Source: Purshia tridentata (lineage: Eukaryota > Streptophyta > Magnoliopsida > Rosales > Rosaceae). From it: a stretch of 64,000 bases of DNA. Shown piece after piece: positions 34,901 through 46,099 of this stretch; position 1 is the first letter of the stretch, and the number at the start of each line of letters is the position of its first letter. Position numbers and translations under genes: made by a program. The stretch covers positions 1 to 64,000 of the forward strand of contig QANT01008504.1 of NCBI GenBank assembly GCA_003254885.1, given 5' to 3'. The notes under the pieces were generated by a model that did no database searches, was not told the DNA's origin, and saw only the letters and a program-made list of their open reading frames with translations.

Positions 34901-37311
34901 GTGAGCGAGTCTAGATCTGGTGGCTAAGGAATTTTGGGTTTGATGGGTTTGATGGGTTTGATGAAGTTGGGTGTTGGGGAAGGTAACTTTGAAGAAAATG
35001 GGAGTGTGACTTGTGAGAGCGGCTTTGTTACGTTATTAATTAGGTGCATGGGAGAGAGAGGGGGATTGGGCTCTCTTCTTCTACAAGGGAATGGCAGTGC
35101 ATGTGGATGCTCCAAATTAATTATTGGCCCTACCATTACCATATACGATTCAATCTTTTAAGGTTTATCTGTATGTATGGAGGCGACGGGCGTGTATTTG
35201 TTTGCTTATTATACACATTTCTTTTTATCAATCGTTAATGTACAATTATACATGGAATACTATGCTTAAGGGTTATGGCTTCACCCAGATTTTTAGGGTT
35301 ATGCCCATAAATTAATGGTTTTAAGACCCTACTCATGAAAGATCCTGAATTATGGAGAAAGTGTATATAGATGAAGAATCACAGCCAAGATTTCAATAGG
35401 CACGCTAAACCTATATAAATCGGGATGAAAAGAAAAAGAAGAAATGAAGCAAGCGGGCAAAATCGGAGAAGATTGTTCTAGGGAAGAGGATCTAATTTGG
35501 TGCTGGCAACATGGCTTTTTTAACTTGTTCATTTTACTTGGTATACTTGTATTCCACAAAAAGGTATGAATAAGTCCAATAACCTAAGAAAATTTGTACT
35601 AGGAGATCAAGGAAGCTTCATCTAGAAGAAACTGTGAATAACCACAAATCTTGAACACCTGTCCATCGTACACAAAAAAGGATTAGTCCACACGTCCGAC
35701 GTTAAACTAATGAGTCATAATAGATTATGCAATAGACTATTAAAATTAATAGTGAAGATAGAAAATATTACAGTGAAACAGAAAATGATAAAAGAGGATA
35801 AGGGGAATTGAAATTAAGAAGAAAGAGTAGTAGTGGTGTTGTGGGGCACTTGGAAAGGCCACATTAACAATATTGTCATTACATGAACACAGTCTTATCA
35901 ATACTTTGTAGATTCCAATTTCCAATGCTTATATTATAAAGACATTAGACATTAGAGATTAGATTAGGCACATATCATGACATATCGTCCCTACTCAGCT
36001 CCCGTCCGAGGAGGTTAGGCTAAACAGGTCTATGTCTTTGTTGAATCATCAAATCATATCTGCTTATTTCTTCACTTTTTGAGCGTTGCCCTGTCCATTT
36101 CATCTTTTCATTTTAGTCCTTTAAATCATATTTTAAAAAGCCCTGCTTAATTAGTTAATTGAACGTTTATGTGATCAGGTCAACTTTTAGTCCTTTAAAT
36201 CAGAGGCCATTGAGAATACTCTATTGTTATGTGCGTTACTTGACAGATTGTCATTAGTTAAATCAAATCAAAAGGACAAGTTAGAAAAAGAGAGGGGCAG
36301 CATAGCAAGTGCGCACTATTAAATTGTAGTGATGGAAAGCTTAGTCCTGAAGAAACTGATGACAAGGAATGTGGAATCTACATGCGTCGATGTCTCTGGG
36401 TAAAGGAAGGGAAGATCATTGGCGTTATAAAGGCCGCCGTCCCATTTTCTTAAAGCATATACCCTGTGGATGTGGGGGTGCCCTTTCTTGTTGGCTTTCA
36501 TCCAGGTCAACCTCCCCCAATAACACACATTAATTCAGCCTAAGCATCGCCCTTGGAAAGTTATTTCCTTTAAATAATCATTGATTTTCCTTCATCCCAA
36601 TCCAAATGACCATTATTGGTAGTCCAATAATGAAACAGTGATGCATTGTTTAATACAAAACGAGTCCAAAAACAGGTTATCCTTAGCTAGGCCACATGCG
36701 AATTTGCAATGTGCCATAAGAGACAACTAGGTAATGCTGAAGCCCAACCCAAGATACCAGATTTTTCTGTTAAAGCCTATAACTTAATTGGATAGAGCTG
36801 GCCACAAGAATTGGATCAATAACACTACACAGCCGTTTTCTATTAAATAGATTAAGATTTATAAACACAAAACCAGTAGCTTCATTACATACTTGTAAAC
36901 AATATTGTTGTCATTTTGTTGCAACTCAAGTCCTTCATCTAAGAGCACGACCAATCGTTTAAAAACCCATCAAACACAGCGTTTCAACATAGAGAAATGC
37001 AACAGTATTAAACCAATCATCAAATAACAACGCTAGAAACACAACACAAAGTCTTTAAAGAAAACACAAAAGCAAACCAACCAACCATTGCCCTAAGCAA
37101 AGTTCCTTTAAATTTCAAAGCCCAAAAATCACAGACCTCAGGTAGGAGCCCAAAGTTCAAGGGACATTGCCTACTATACTACCTCAGCCACAACAAACAG
37201 GCCCACTGAGAATCTATTGTTCTAAAGCCCACCATGTTTACAATTGTGTGTATTTGAGGACTTACAACCAATGCTCTTCTCTGAGTCGCAATCACCTAAC
37301 CCCCTACCTGA
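34901..37311. other. Intergenic DNA
   Basis: No gene is recognised. It includes the promoter of the proline-rich gene (right of 34900) and, near 36900-37311, the probable 3' UTR of the minus-strand J-domain gene. A triple GGGTTTGAT-type short repeat occurs near 34936-34962. Confidence 0.45.
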
Positions 37312-38021
37312 CTAAAATGAAAAAAATCCTTCTCTGTACATCCCTAGGCCTGGTGCCTGCAGAGTTGAGCCTCTTTCCAACATTGAATTAGATTCCAGAC
37401 GTGTCCTCTTTGAGCATCCAGAGTCTTCAAACACTGACGGTCCACAGTAGAATGAGGAGGGAGTCTCGAATCCTTGAGCCATCTCCATAAACATTGTCTG
37501 TAGGTCCTCCATGCTATAATTCTTTTCCTAATCAGTAAGTACAAATTAATCAACCAATTAGAAAAACCATAGTCAAGGCCACTAACCATAATAACTAAAA
37601 TGTGTGCATTCTATTTCTATAACCTTACAAAAATTAACTAATTAAGTAATAATCTTACAAGAATGTTCGAGATCAGAGTTGTACCTCTCTTCTAGATTGG
37701 GCCATGAGGGACACCATTTCTTGCACAAAATCACAGAAGCCCTGCGGTAGTAAATATCAATTGCGTGCACGTACCAAAGGCACAACACAATTAGCAACAG
37801 AGGGAACAAAAGAGGTAATTTTAATCAACATCCAAATTTAAATACAAATTAAATATTAATAAATAGAAATAGAAATAGAAATACCCACCTCGTCCTCTTC
37901 GTCATCAGGATCATATAATCCTGCATCGTACATCGTTCGCTTCCTCTGGTCTGATAGCACTGCTCCAATCCAAGACAAACATGGTTATACAAGGAGTCCT
38001 TATACCAACAACTCTCAAATG

Positions 38022-38053
<32 letters not shown>

Positions 38054-38471
38054 TTCAACAAGAACTCCATAAAACACCATTTACATACCTGAATAGGCTT
38101 CTTGAATCTGCTGGAATTTTCTCTTGGCTTCACCCAACAAAGAAGGGGTTCTTGTCCACCTGTCCGGATGCCATTGCTGCCCGAAAACAAGTTAAACATC
38201 AATACACACAGTCAACTCCATACTCAATTGTATCTAGCACAAAAATCACAAAACACAGAAACCTAACAAAACGACCCATCATAACGCAACCCCACTTGTT
38301 CTCTCGTTTTATTTTCACCACCCAAAAACAGAGTATTTTCAAAAATAGTTGAAATAATATATACATTACCATAGCTAGCTTGCGATAAGCCCTTCTTATT
38401 TCTTCGATAGAAGAGTCCGAACTGACACCAAGAACACTGTAATAAGATGGCGACCCATGATCAGCCTCCAT
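37312..38471 (-). CDS. Short J-domain (DnaJ-like) co-chaperone
   Basis: Five exons on the minus strand, read from 38471: 38471-38370, 38176-38089, 37959-37889, 37741-37685 and 37527-37312, with good GT-AG borders and phases, giving 177 residues. The J domain spans about residues 9-80: [25 protein letters not shown], then the catalytic HPD tripeptide at 37-39, and [21 protein letters not shown]. An acidic linker (DPDDEEDE) follows, then a short C-terminal part without zinc fingers. It would stimulate Hsp70 ATPase, probably in cytosol or nucleus, as a small class C J protein. The start is placed at MEADHG because the upstream in-frame codons lack an ATG. A (TA)n microsatellite sits in the first long intron side (about 38022-38048). 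Confidence 0.9.
38022..38048. repeat. (TA)n microsatellite
   Basis: About thirteen AT/TA units inside an intron of the J-domain gene. Confidence 0.9.
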
Positions 38472-39514
38472 CTTCTTCACCACCAAATAAAATCAATTAC
38501 AGAGCTTCAAATAGCAAGCACCCAATTCCGGCTTAACAGACCAAAACCCAAACACCCAATCACGCAAAGCACGAGTTGGCCAAAGTTCCCACCCAAAGTT
38601 CCCACCCAAAGTTCCCAACCAAAATTCCAGTTTATAACATCAGACGCTTGTTAATCTTCGATGTTCTAGTACCCAGATAACCACCGCAATGCAATTACTA
38701 AAGGCCGCCAATAACAACAAAATGAAAGTGAAAGGCGGTGGTAGCGTTATTATAATACGGTTGTGGGTATGGCGGTTTCTGAGTTGTTGTAAAATTGTGG
38801 GCATATCATATATGTATCGAGATTCATTGAGAAGAGAGCAAAAATATCTCGGGGTCCTGTGTTTCTTCATTTGGGTGTGGCAATCCGGAATGTTCCGGAA
38901 CAACTTATAAATGACGTGGATCTTCTTTTTTGATCGCGGACCTTAGATATTTTTGGGTTTTTGACTTTTGCATCAGCGGTGATTGTTTTGGCTTATTGCT
39001 TCGTAATCCTGTAGTGCCACGTGTAAGTTAATTTTTGGGTTGTAGTGGGTTTAGAACCCGGGAGAAGTTAATTTTTCTTTTCCTTCGCAATGACAACGAT
39101 AATTAATCATCAGCTGGGAGATTTGGACTTGGGCCAGCACATTCAGCCTTTCTGTTGGACCCAAAAGAAAGTTCAAAATTGTTAACGGTGGGCTTTCCTA
39201 TAAGCCTAGGAACAAAGAGAATCTGTTTTATTATCTATTTTTCAGCATCGAGGGCGAGAATTGCAAATTTTATCTCTGAATTCTATACATCAAATATTAT
39301 CTTAAACGATTCAGCTTCCTTTTTTCTGAAAGTATTGAGCTTTCATCAACAAACAGAAGACAAATGTTTGTTGTTTTGACAAGAAATCAGCTCTGGACTC
39401 TCTGGAGCATGGCCTGGATTGTTTGACAAGAAAACCTCTGAATTCTGCTGCTACAAATACCGCCACTCACCACTGTATGTTTGAATCACTCAAAAACACA
39501 CTGAACCAGCAACC
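38472..39514. other. Divergent promoter region between the J-domain and beta-propeller genes
   Basis: The spacer of about 1 kb lies between divergently transcribed genes. Bases 38580-38626 carry three to four 13-base repeats (ACCCAAAGTTCCC) in the leader or promoter of the J-domain gene. No other gene is recognised. Confidence 0.55.
38580..38626. repeat. Short tandem repeat, 13-base unit
   Basis: The unit ACCCAAAGTTCCC occurs about three and a half times, about 110-150 bases upstream of the J-domain start codon. Confidence 0.8.
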
Positions 39515-40627
39515 ATGCCTCCAATCTCATCCAAAGCCTCCTTTGTTTCCTTCGTCGCCGTCATTCTCACCATCCTGGTGGGCCCACTCCCAACCCAAAC
39601 CCATGCCGGGAAGCCCCACCTCATCAATTTCCGATCCCCTAATCTCTACCCAGAAGGCCTCGCCTACGACCCCTCCGCCCAGCACTTTATCGTCGGCTCC
39701 CTCCACCACCGCACTATTCACTCCGTCTCCGACGCCGGCGTCGTCGACACCTTAATCTCCGACCCCACCCTCCCCGAAAACGTCACTGTCCTCGGCCTCG
39801 CCGTCGACTCCGTCCACAACCGCCTCCTTGCCGCCATCCAAGCCGTGGACCCACTCCCCTACTTCAGCGCCCTCGCCGCCTACGACCTCCGCACGCGCCA
39901 ACGCCTCTTCCTCACCCTCCTACCCTCCGACACCGACGACGTTGCTCGCCAGATCGCGAACGACGTCGCCGTGGACTTCAAGGGCAACGCCTATGTCACC
40001 AACTCGGCCGGCAACTTCATCTGGAAGGTCAACGTCAACGGGGAGGCCTCCATCTTCTCCAAGTCCCACGCATTCACAAAGCACCACGTGGACCACGAGT
40101 TACCCTACAGTTTCTGTGGTCTAAACGGCATCGTTTACGTCAGCAAAGGGTATCTGTTGGTGGTGCAATCGAACACGGGGAAGATGTTCAAGGTGGACGC
40201 GGAGGACGGGATCGCCCGGCAGGTGCTGTTGCCGGAGGATTTGAGGTTTGCCGATGGGATGGCGATTCGCAGAGACGGCGTCGTTTTGGTGGTTTCGCAT
40301 AAGAATCTGTGGTTCTTGAAAAGCCAAGATAGTTGGGGAGAGGCGGTAGTTTATGACAGAGTGGAGCTGGACGTGGAGAGGTTTGCCACTTCGGTGGCGG
40401 TGGGAGGGGAGGACAGGGCCTATGTGTTATATGGGCACGTAATTGAGGGTACAATGGAAACTGTGGGGAGGGACACGTTTGGCATAGTGGAGGTGAGGTC
40501 AGAGAGGGAGAGTAAGGAAGAGAATGTTTGGATTTTTGTTTTGATTGGGTTGGGTTTTGCTTATTTCGTTTTCTGGAGGTTTCAGATGCGCCAGCTTGTT
40601 GGAAACTTGAACAAAAAGACCAACTAA
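39515..40627 (+). CDS. SMP-30/NHL-type six-bladed beta-propeller protein with membrane ends
   Basis: An intronless frame of 370 residues. A signal-like segment (about 8-30) is followed by a propeller: LINFRSPNLYPEGLAYDPSAQHFIVGSLHHRTIHSV is the first strand set, with ANDVAVDFKGNAYVTNSAGNFIWKV, GLNGIVYVSKGYLLVVQSNTGKMFKVD and FADGMAIRRDGVVLVVS as later blades. The E, N and D residues in these segments fit the metal-binding positions of SMP-30/gluconolactonase (calcium-dependent phosphotriesterase) proteins. A C-terminal membrane helix (about 342-360, WIFVLIGLGFAYFVF) suggests a secretory-pathway membrane anchor. The substrate is unknown. From memory it corresponds to the Arabidopsis NHL-repeat gene At2g01410 beside PIN4 and HB17. 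The first 600 bases are strikingly C-rich on the coding strand. Confidence 0.88.
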   Translation: MPPISSKASFVSFVAVILTILVGPLPTQTHAGKPHLINFRSPNLYPEGLAYDPSAQHFIVGSLHHRTIHSVSDAGVVDTLISDPTLPENVTVLGLAVDSVHNRLLAAIQAVDPLPYFSALAAYDLRTRQRLFLTLLPSDTDDVARQIANDVAVDFKGNAYVTNSAGNFIWKVNVNGEASIFSKSHAFTKHHVDHELPYSFCGLNGIVYVSKGYLLVVQSNTGKMFKVDAEDGIARQVLLPEDLRFADGMAIRRDGVVLVVSHKNLWFLKSQDSWGEAVVYDRVELDVERFATSVAVGGEDRAYVLYGHVIEGTMETVGRDTFGIVEVRSERESKEENVWIFVLIGLGFAYFVFWRFQMRQLVGNLNKKTN

Positions 40628-40974
40628 TTTTTGTACCTTTTCCTCTTGTAGATAATTTTTGTAACACCTCTTTGCTCTTTGGTCATTGCAATAAAAACAG
40701 TTTTATCTAAGGTTATATAAAGCGATATCAATAAAGTCGGTTTTTTGGCAATATAAGATGAGGTTATTGTATCAATTACAAGTGCACAAGGAGTTCAACA
40801 AACCCTAACAGTGGGAGGGCCATTGTCGTGATAGTTGAAGATCTCAATCGCTTCTGCCAGTAGGATCGATCTTCATTTGGTGCCCTGCATCATGGTTAGA
40901 CTATAAGAAAGAAGAATCTCAAGTCAAGAGAACCAATAGCATAGTTGATCTTTGGTCAGAGAACAACTACCATC
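40628..40974. other. Convergent 3' region
   Basis: A short spacer holding the 3' UTRs of two convergent genes. Nothing else is recognised. Confidence 0.6.
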
Positions 40975-42934
40975 TCAAGGAAGAATTGCTTCCACTTGTG
41001 GTACAGCCAGAGGATTTGGAGGCAGTGCTGGTGGCAAAGTTTGAAGATTCTTGTCCTCCTCTAATGATGGTGATGGGGATGGCCTTCTCTCATCACTGGT
41101 TTTTGGTTTTGATAAGCCAGCCTTTTCCCTGAGATGCTCAAGCTTTTCCTGTATTTTCCTCCTAATTTCAGGCTTGGTAATGCGAGCTTCGGCAGGTTCT
41201 GTTGAAAATAAAGTGATGGCTGCAAGTGTAACAGGCAAACATATCATCACATCTCTTCGTGAAACACCTAGGGCTTTTGGCGTCTCTAATTTTTGTTTTT
41301 CCTCACTTTTTACCTGAAAGAATGACAAATGAAGAAGCTAAATAAGGGCACATCTCAGAGATAGTGCGTGCCTTCAGCTCTGTACTAAACTTAATCCTTT
41401 GTAACCAAGAATTATGGAAGTAGTGGTTTCACAATGCATCACAATTTGAAGCTTATTAGATATGATGCTAGTAAGGAAAAAAATTTGAATTTCCAAAAGT
41501 AGCCAACTTTGCCCTACTTCTCCAGGCCTTTTGACAATTAAGAATCAATTTGAAAATCTAACAATTTATCCCTGTGTTACAATTTAATCCTTGTCGAAAT
41601 ACAGTTTAGAGGAACTTAAGAAGGATGGACAAGTGAACAATTAAAATGAAAATATCTTATCCTTCAACTATTCTCAGCCACAACTGTAACTCAGTATTGG
41701 CCAAGTCAAAGTAAATCTATGTTGCTTGTGGCCGATCCATTGTATTCATAAACAACAACTAAGGACTGAAAATTTCTAGTAGCTTGGACCTTTGGGATAA
41801 AAAACTCAAACTGGAGATGACAAAACAGAGCATATATTTGGCACTTCTTACTCAGGTCAGCATCAATTCATCGCAAGAAGTTTGATCTAGTTAAGCATGT
41901 CAACCATGATACACACTTTTCTCACCACTTAACTTAAGCAATGGGAATGAGATGGCAAACGTTACAACAAATCTGGCACAAGAAACCAGGTTCAATTATC
42001 AAAATCTTGGTAACTTATATCCAGAAAAAACATACTAAAATACATGGTTGTCTGAAACCTAAAATAGATGTCTCAATATTTCAAACAACGAAATTTAATG
42101 CCAACTATGCCCTGGCTTAATGTCATGCTCTTAACTTGCATGTTGGCCGGCTGCCTGGCCCTTGGAAACCTATAATATTAGACAATCAGCTGCTGCATAT
42201 TGAGGATTATATATGTGCATCTTATATTAACTATTTTTCAGTTAAGTAATACTTGTATCTCCCTACTATGCCCACATTTATGGCAATGCATTGCCATCAA
42301 ACATTTTATGATCTTCCAGATATACAAGCATTAAAACAACTCCAAGTGGGTTAGAGAAACAGCTAGGCATGGAATGTTGGCACAAACATTAGGGTATCAA
42401 AAAACTGAACACGAAACTTGGAGCTAATATTTTAAGTTTCTTCAGAAATTTTTATCACATAAGGGACTTAAAAGAAAACAACTCATTCATCATTGTGAAA
42501 TTCAGTCAGTAATCTGTAAATTTGTAAATACAATGCGACCCCGTAGTCTACCATATATGAATTGATGCACATCCCTCTAAAGTTCCCAATTGACTAATCC
42601 ACGTAATTTTTTCAGATGAAATTTCTGACAAAAGGAAACCCAAATGCATTTGAATGTGTGTAATTGATTCAGAAGCACAATAGTAACCTTTCAAACACAA
42701 AATAGATCACAAGACGCATCACATATTATAGATGAATCTACTTTGAGCTCACGTAGTCCAAACAGTACTCAGCTAAGCTAGAAGGGATTTTAGTACTGTT
42801 AAATCTAGCTAAAGAACCTGAAGAGGAAGAGCTCTGTTTGTAGTTGTCGTCACGGACCGCTTCTTGGGTAACTGGTTTCCTCCGACCGGCAAAGCAAGTG
42901 GGCCGCCTACCAGCTTCCAACTAGATAATGCCAT
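40975..42934 (-). CDS. Small predicted thylakoid-lumen protein with a twin-arginine signal
   Basis: Two exons on the minus strand: 42934-42818 and 41313-40975, phase 0, giving 151 residues. The N-terminal 39 residues (MALSSWKLVGGPLALPVGG, then QLPKKRSVTTTTN) are basic and hydroxylated, like a chloroplast transit peptide. Exon 2 has a twin arginine at 58-59 (SRRDV), a hydrophobic stretch (about 61-76) and AEA before Arg83, an AxA-type site for thylakoid processing peptidase. This bipartite layout indicates Tat import into the lumen. The mature part of about 69 residues has a charged helical segment (ITKPEIRRKIQEKLEHLREKAG) and a proline-rich tail. I do not recognise a named family and no function is assigned. 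The 1.5-kb intron holds nothing recognised. An additional small exon there cannot be excluded. Confidence 0.75.
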
Positions 42935-44393
42935 CTCTCCCCGGCGGAGATCAACGGTCTGAAGACTCGATCTTCTTATTTGTAGTGTTCGGAGAGGAAG
43001 GACGACATTGGGTTGGGCATCGGCAGCCCAAAGTTGATTTTGGGTCTTAAAAATTAGTGGGCTTTCCGTAAAAAGACCACTTCACTGATGTGGGCTACTT
43101 GTAAGCAAGTGGACTTTCTACGGATCTGGTCTTTCCCTATATTACTACTACCTAATCTTTTGAATCATAGTCACTCATGTTCAATCAACCATTCCCACCA
43201 AACCTTTACTGAAACGACGTCGCCGATCTTCCACTATGCTCCCTCTTCATTTCTCCTTCGTAATTGTATACTGAAGGGTACGTGCAACCACTTACCAGTT
43301 ACCACATTGTTAGCCCTTCCTACTGAAGCGTGAATGTTAGGTTCCAATTAAAACCACGTAATTTTAGTGTAGTATAATTAAAAAGAAAAAGATTAGATAA
43401 TCGGGATTAATAAAATATTAGTAAAGTACGTAATAAAAAAACAGAAAGTAGAAGACAATTGGATCCCTTTTGGAAAAGAAAATTTCCTAACAAAATTAGG
43501 TGTAAGTACAATTTTGTATAATATTTAGATTTGTACTCAAATCTATTTTCTTTAAGATAAGGTCATAAAAATGGACATCATGTAGTTTTTCAAATTTTGG
43601 TTGATATTATCTCTTAAAATTATATAATTAACATAAATTAATTTTAAAAATTATAGAAGATAATAATATCCGTTGGGACATCTTTAATAATACATTTCTA
43701 ATTAAAATAATTATTCAATATATATCTATTTTTTATATCTAATTTAAAATTATTAAAGATAATATCCGTTTAAGTAATTAATATGAATTAATTTATATTT
43801 GCATGATCAAACCTTAAGATATATTTGGTACAAATTAATTATCACTAAAAAAAATGATATGGTACATACAATTGGTACATTTGAATGTGGAGGAGCCCAA
43901 ATTTAGACTTAAAACCTAATATAAAATCGACAAATTACCGTGTGCAAGAATGATCGACTTAAGGGTATTAGAGTTTAGGGTATGGGGTTTATGTGGGGTT
44001 AGTTTTAATGTTGTTGAGGAGATCCTACTTGTAGCAGTTAGGAGTGTTTGGTTAAATATGTTTATAGAGAGCTGTTGCTGATTTCTTGGCCCCTCTTTGT
44101 TTTAAGGAAAAGCTGGGTGTGCACTGAATTGATCGAGGACCCTTCCCCTCTTCTCATGTTGTCATTTCCTTGTTGGTGGTTGATGCTTTTAGGCTTCTCT
44201 AGAGCTATATATAACTGCTCTAGTGTACCAAAAATAAAAACCTCCATAAGAAAACAAAATATATAACAGCAAATTAACAGCCCTACTAGCCAAGAGTATA
44301 CGTACTTATCCCAATTAAGTTCAGTAAGGGCCGAGGTTTAGTTTCTCGCAATTTGATGTTGTCATTGCAAGCACAAATTTCCTGGAACATGGA
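42935..44393. other. Intergenic DNA
   Basis: Contains the promoter of the lumen-protein gene (first about 150 bases, fairly GC-rich), then AT-rich DNA. A frame at 43088-43333 has no recognisable product. Nothing else is supported. Confidence 0.45.
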
Positions 44394-44780
44394 TATATAT
44401 ACAAGAATTCTCTATTGTAGGATCCTACAAATAACACTAAATGTAGGATACCTCATGGGGTCACTACTATATAGTTTTTTTAACAATCCGAATTGTCTAT
44501 ATTTAAGAACTCTATTCATAGATCATCCTTGCAAAAAATTAGCCAAATCGGAAATCATTTGCTTATATAATTTTGATAAACAAATATATGATTTTATTGA
44601 AAATTTTGATTCGTCTATTTGTTTGATTAAAGCTAGATAGGCAAATGATTTCCGATTTGGCTAATTTTTTGCAAGAATGATCTATTAATAGAGATTTAAA
44701 AAATAGATGTTTGGATTGTTAAAAAAAATATAGGAGTAGGCTCTATGAATCCTACAGTAGAGAATTCCTATATATATATA
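44394..44780. mobile_element. Foldback MITE, copy 1
   Basis: The two halves are reverse complements over most of their length. Left terminal sequence AAGAATTCTCTATTGTAGGA matches the complement of the right end (TCCTACAGTAGAGAATTCC). The centre contains CAAATCGGAAATCATTTGC and, about 120 bases later, its reverse complement. It can form a long hairpin and encodes nothing. Both ends lie in TATATA runs, so the target duplication cannot be read with confidence. The superfamily is not assigned. Confidence 0.82.
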
Positions 44781-44839
44781 GCTAGGGTCGTTATTTCTCA
44801 TCATAAATTCATACATAAACAAATTTAAAATGGTGAGAT

Positions 44840-45231
44840 ATATATATACAACAAACCTCTATTGTGGGATTCCCACAAACTTCTAATTTGTGGGATCTCC
44901 CTTGTGGGGCCCACACGAGTTGTTTTGTATTGATCTAAATCGTTCATTTTCTACATCTTCATTGATTAATCATCCTTGCAAAAAATTAATCAAATCGGAA
45001 ATCATTTGTCTATCTAACTTTGATCAAACAAATGGACGATTTGTTTGATCAAAGTTAGATAGGCAAACGATTTCCGATTTGACTAAATTTTTGCAAGTGT
45101 GATCAATCAATGAAGATGTAATAAATGAACAGTTCAGATCAATACAAAACGACATGTGTGAGCCCTACAAAAGGATTCCACAAATTAGAAGTTTGTGAGA
45201 ATCTCACAATGTAGCCTTACTGTATATATAT
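44840..45231. mobile_element. Foldback MITE, copy 2 (related to copy 1)
   Basis: About 390 bases forming a near-complete inverted repeat: left CCTCTATTGTGGGATTCCCA through ACTTTGATCAAACAAATGG, then the reverse order to the right end near 45231. The core (ATCCTTGCAAAAAATTA, then CAAATCGGAAATCATTTG) is shared with the neighbouring element at 44394-44780, so both belong to one family. The apex is only a few bases long, so a transcript would fold into an almost perfect hairpin of about 190 base pairs. Termini lie in TATATA runs. Confidence 0.85.
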
Positions 45232-45581
45232 AGCCTATAGTATGCAATGCAAGTATATATACCTCCAGATGGAAAAAGGTTATTGGAGAGAGATTGTAGT
45301 CTAAATTACCCGATACGTACATTACCTTTCTTTGGTGAAGTTTCTGTTTTGCTTCCTAAAATTCATATTCAGCCACAAGGAAATTTAACACAACACACAT
45401 ATACTATGCAATATAAAGCCTGCAGATATAACTTTATTTGTGTTATTGGACTTTTAATTGGTGATAAATATATGCATGTTTAATTAATTAATTTTTGGGC
45501 TGGCCAGCAAAACCTCGATGCCTTCTCATCACTGATTAGGAGGCCGCGCGAGTAGTCAAGACTGATCAAGAAGTTAACTGG
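45232..45581. other. Intergenic DNA before the first miR858-like foldback
   Basis: AT-rich. It holds the left flank of the first miR858-related arm. No gene is recognised. Confidence 0.45.
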
Positions 45582-45720
45582 GATGTTGAATTCCATGCAG
45601 ACGCTCGTCAAATGAACAGTCTCTTGCGCGTATACCTCAGATTCATTGTCTGTACGACCTATCTACCAACATATTATATACATATATATAGATGGAATAC
45701 ATATCTAGTACATATATAGA

Positions 45721-45724
<4 letters not shown>

Positions 45725-45758
<34 letters not shown>
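45725..45758. repeat. (TA)n microsatellite
   Basis: A GT/TA dinucleotide run inside the loop of the first miR858-like foldback. Confidence 0.85.
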
Positions 45759-45759
<1 letters not shown>

Positions 45760-45944
45760 CTTCCATGTAACACTAGTTATTTAAACAAGTCACAAGTGAG
45801 TTCAGAGTCTTCAGAAATTTGAGCATGCATGAATATAACTCTTTAACTTTTAAACAATAACAACCTAAGCTTGCAGTAGCACAGTATCCAAATTAGAGGA
45901 CCACTGCCCATTGGGGAAAATGACACATGCCTATATATATCTGC

Positions 45945-46099
45945 GAGGGGCGGAGATAGAGCCTAATTTTTGCAAACACATGTCAAATTCTAGGTTGAAT
46001 TAAGGCAAAACGGGAACAAATCTAATATCTTGACACTCTAGGTCATGATGATATCCCATTACTCGGCCCACCTAATAGTAAGGCTGGCTCCGCCACTGA
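45945..46099. mobile_element. hAT-type MITE with 8-bp target duplication
   Basis: A 155-base element flanked by ATATCTGC at 45937-45944 and 46100-46107. The left end GAGGGGCGGAGATAGAGCC and the complement of the right end (CAGTGGCGGAGCCAGCC) form imperfect terminal inverted repeats of a common plant hAT MITE type. It has no coding capacity. It lies in the loop of the first miR858-like foldback. Confidence 0.88.

Noticed and set aside
36319-36528. Minus-strand frame with VYALRKWDGGLYN
   Set aside because: Short, isolated, no recognisable domain and no splice partners seen.
39527-40667. Long minus-strand frames opposite the beta-propeller gene
   Set aside because: Shadows caused by the C-rich coding strand of the real plus-strand gene.
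43088-43333. Open frame of 81 residues divergent from the lumen-protein gene
   Set aside because: No recognisable domain; it lies in likely promoter sequence.
44353-44640. Open frame of 95 residues
   Set aside because: It runs through the foldback MITE at 44394-44780, so it is not a host gene.
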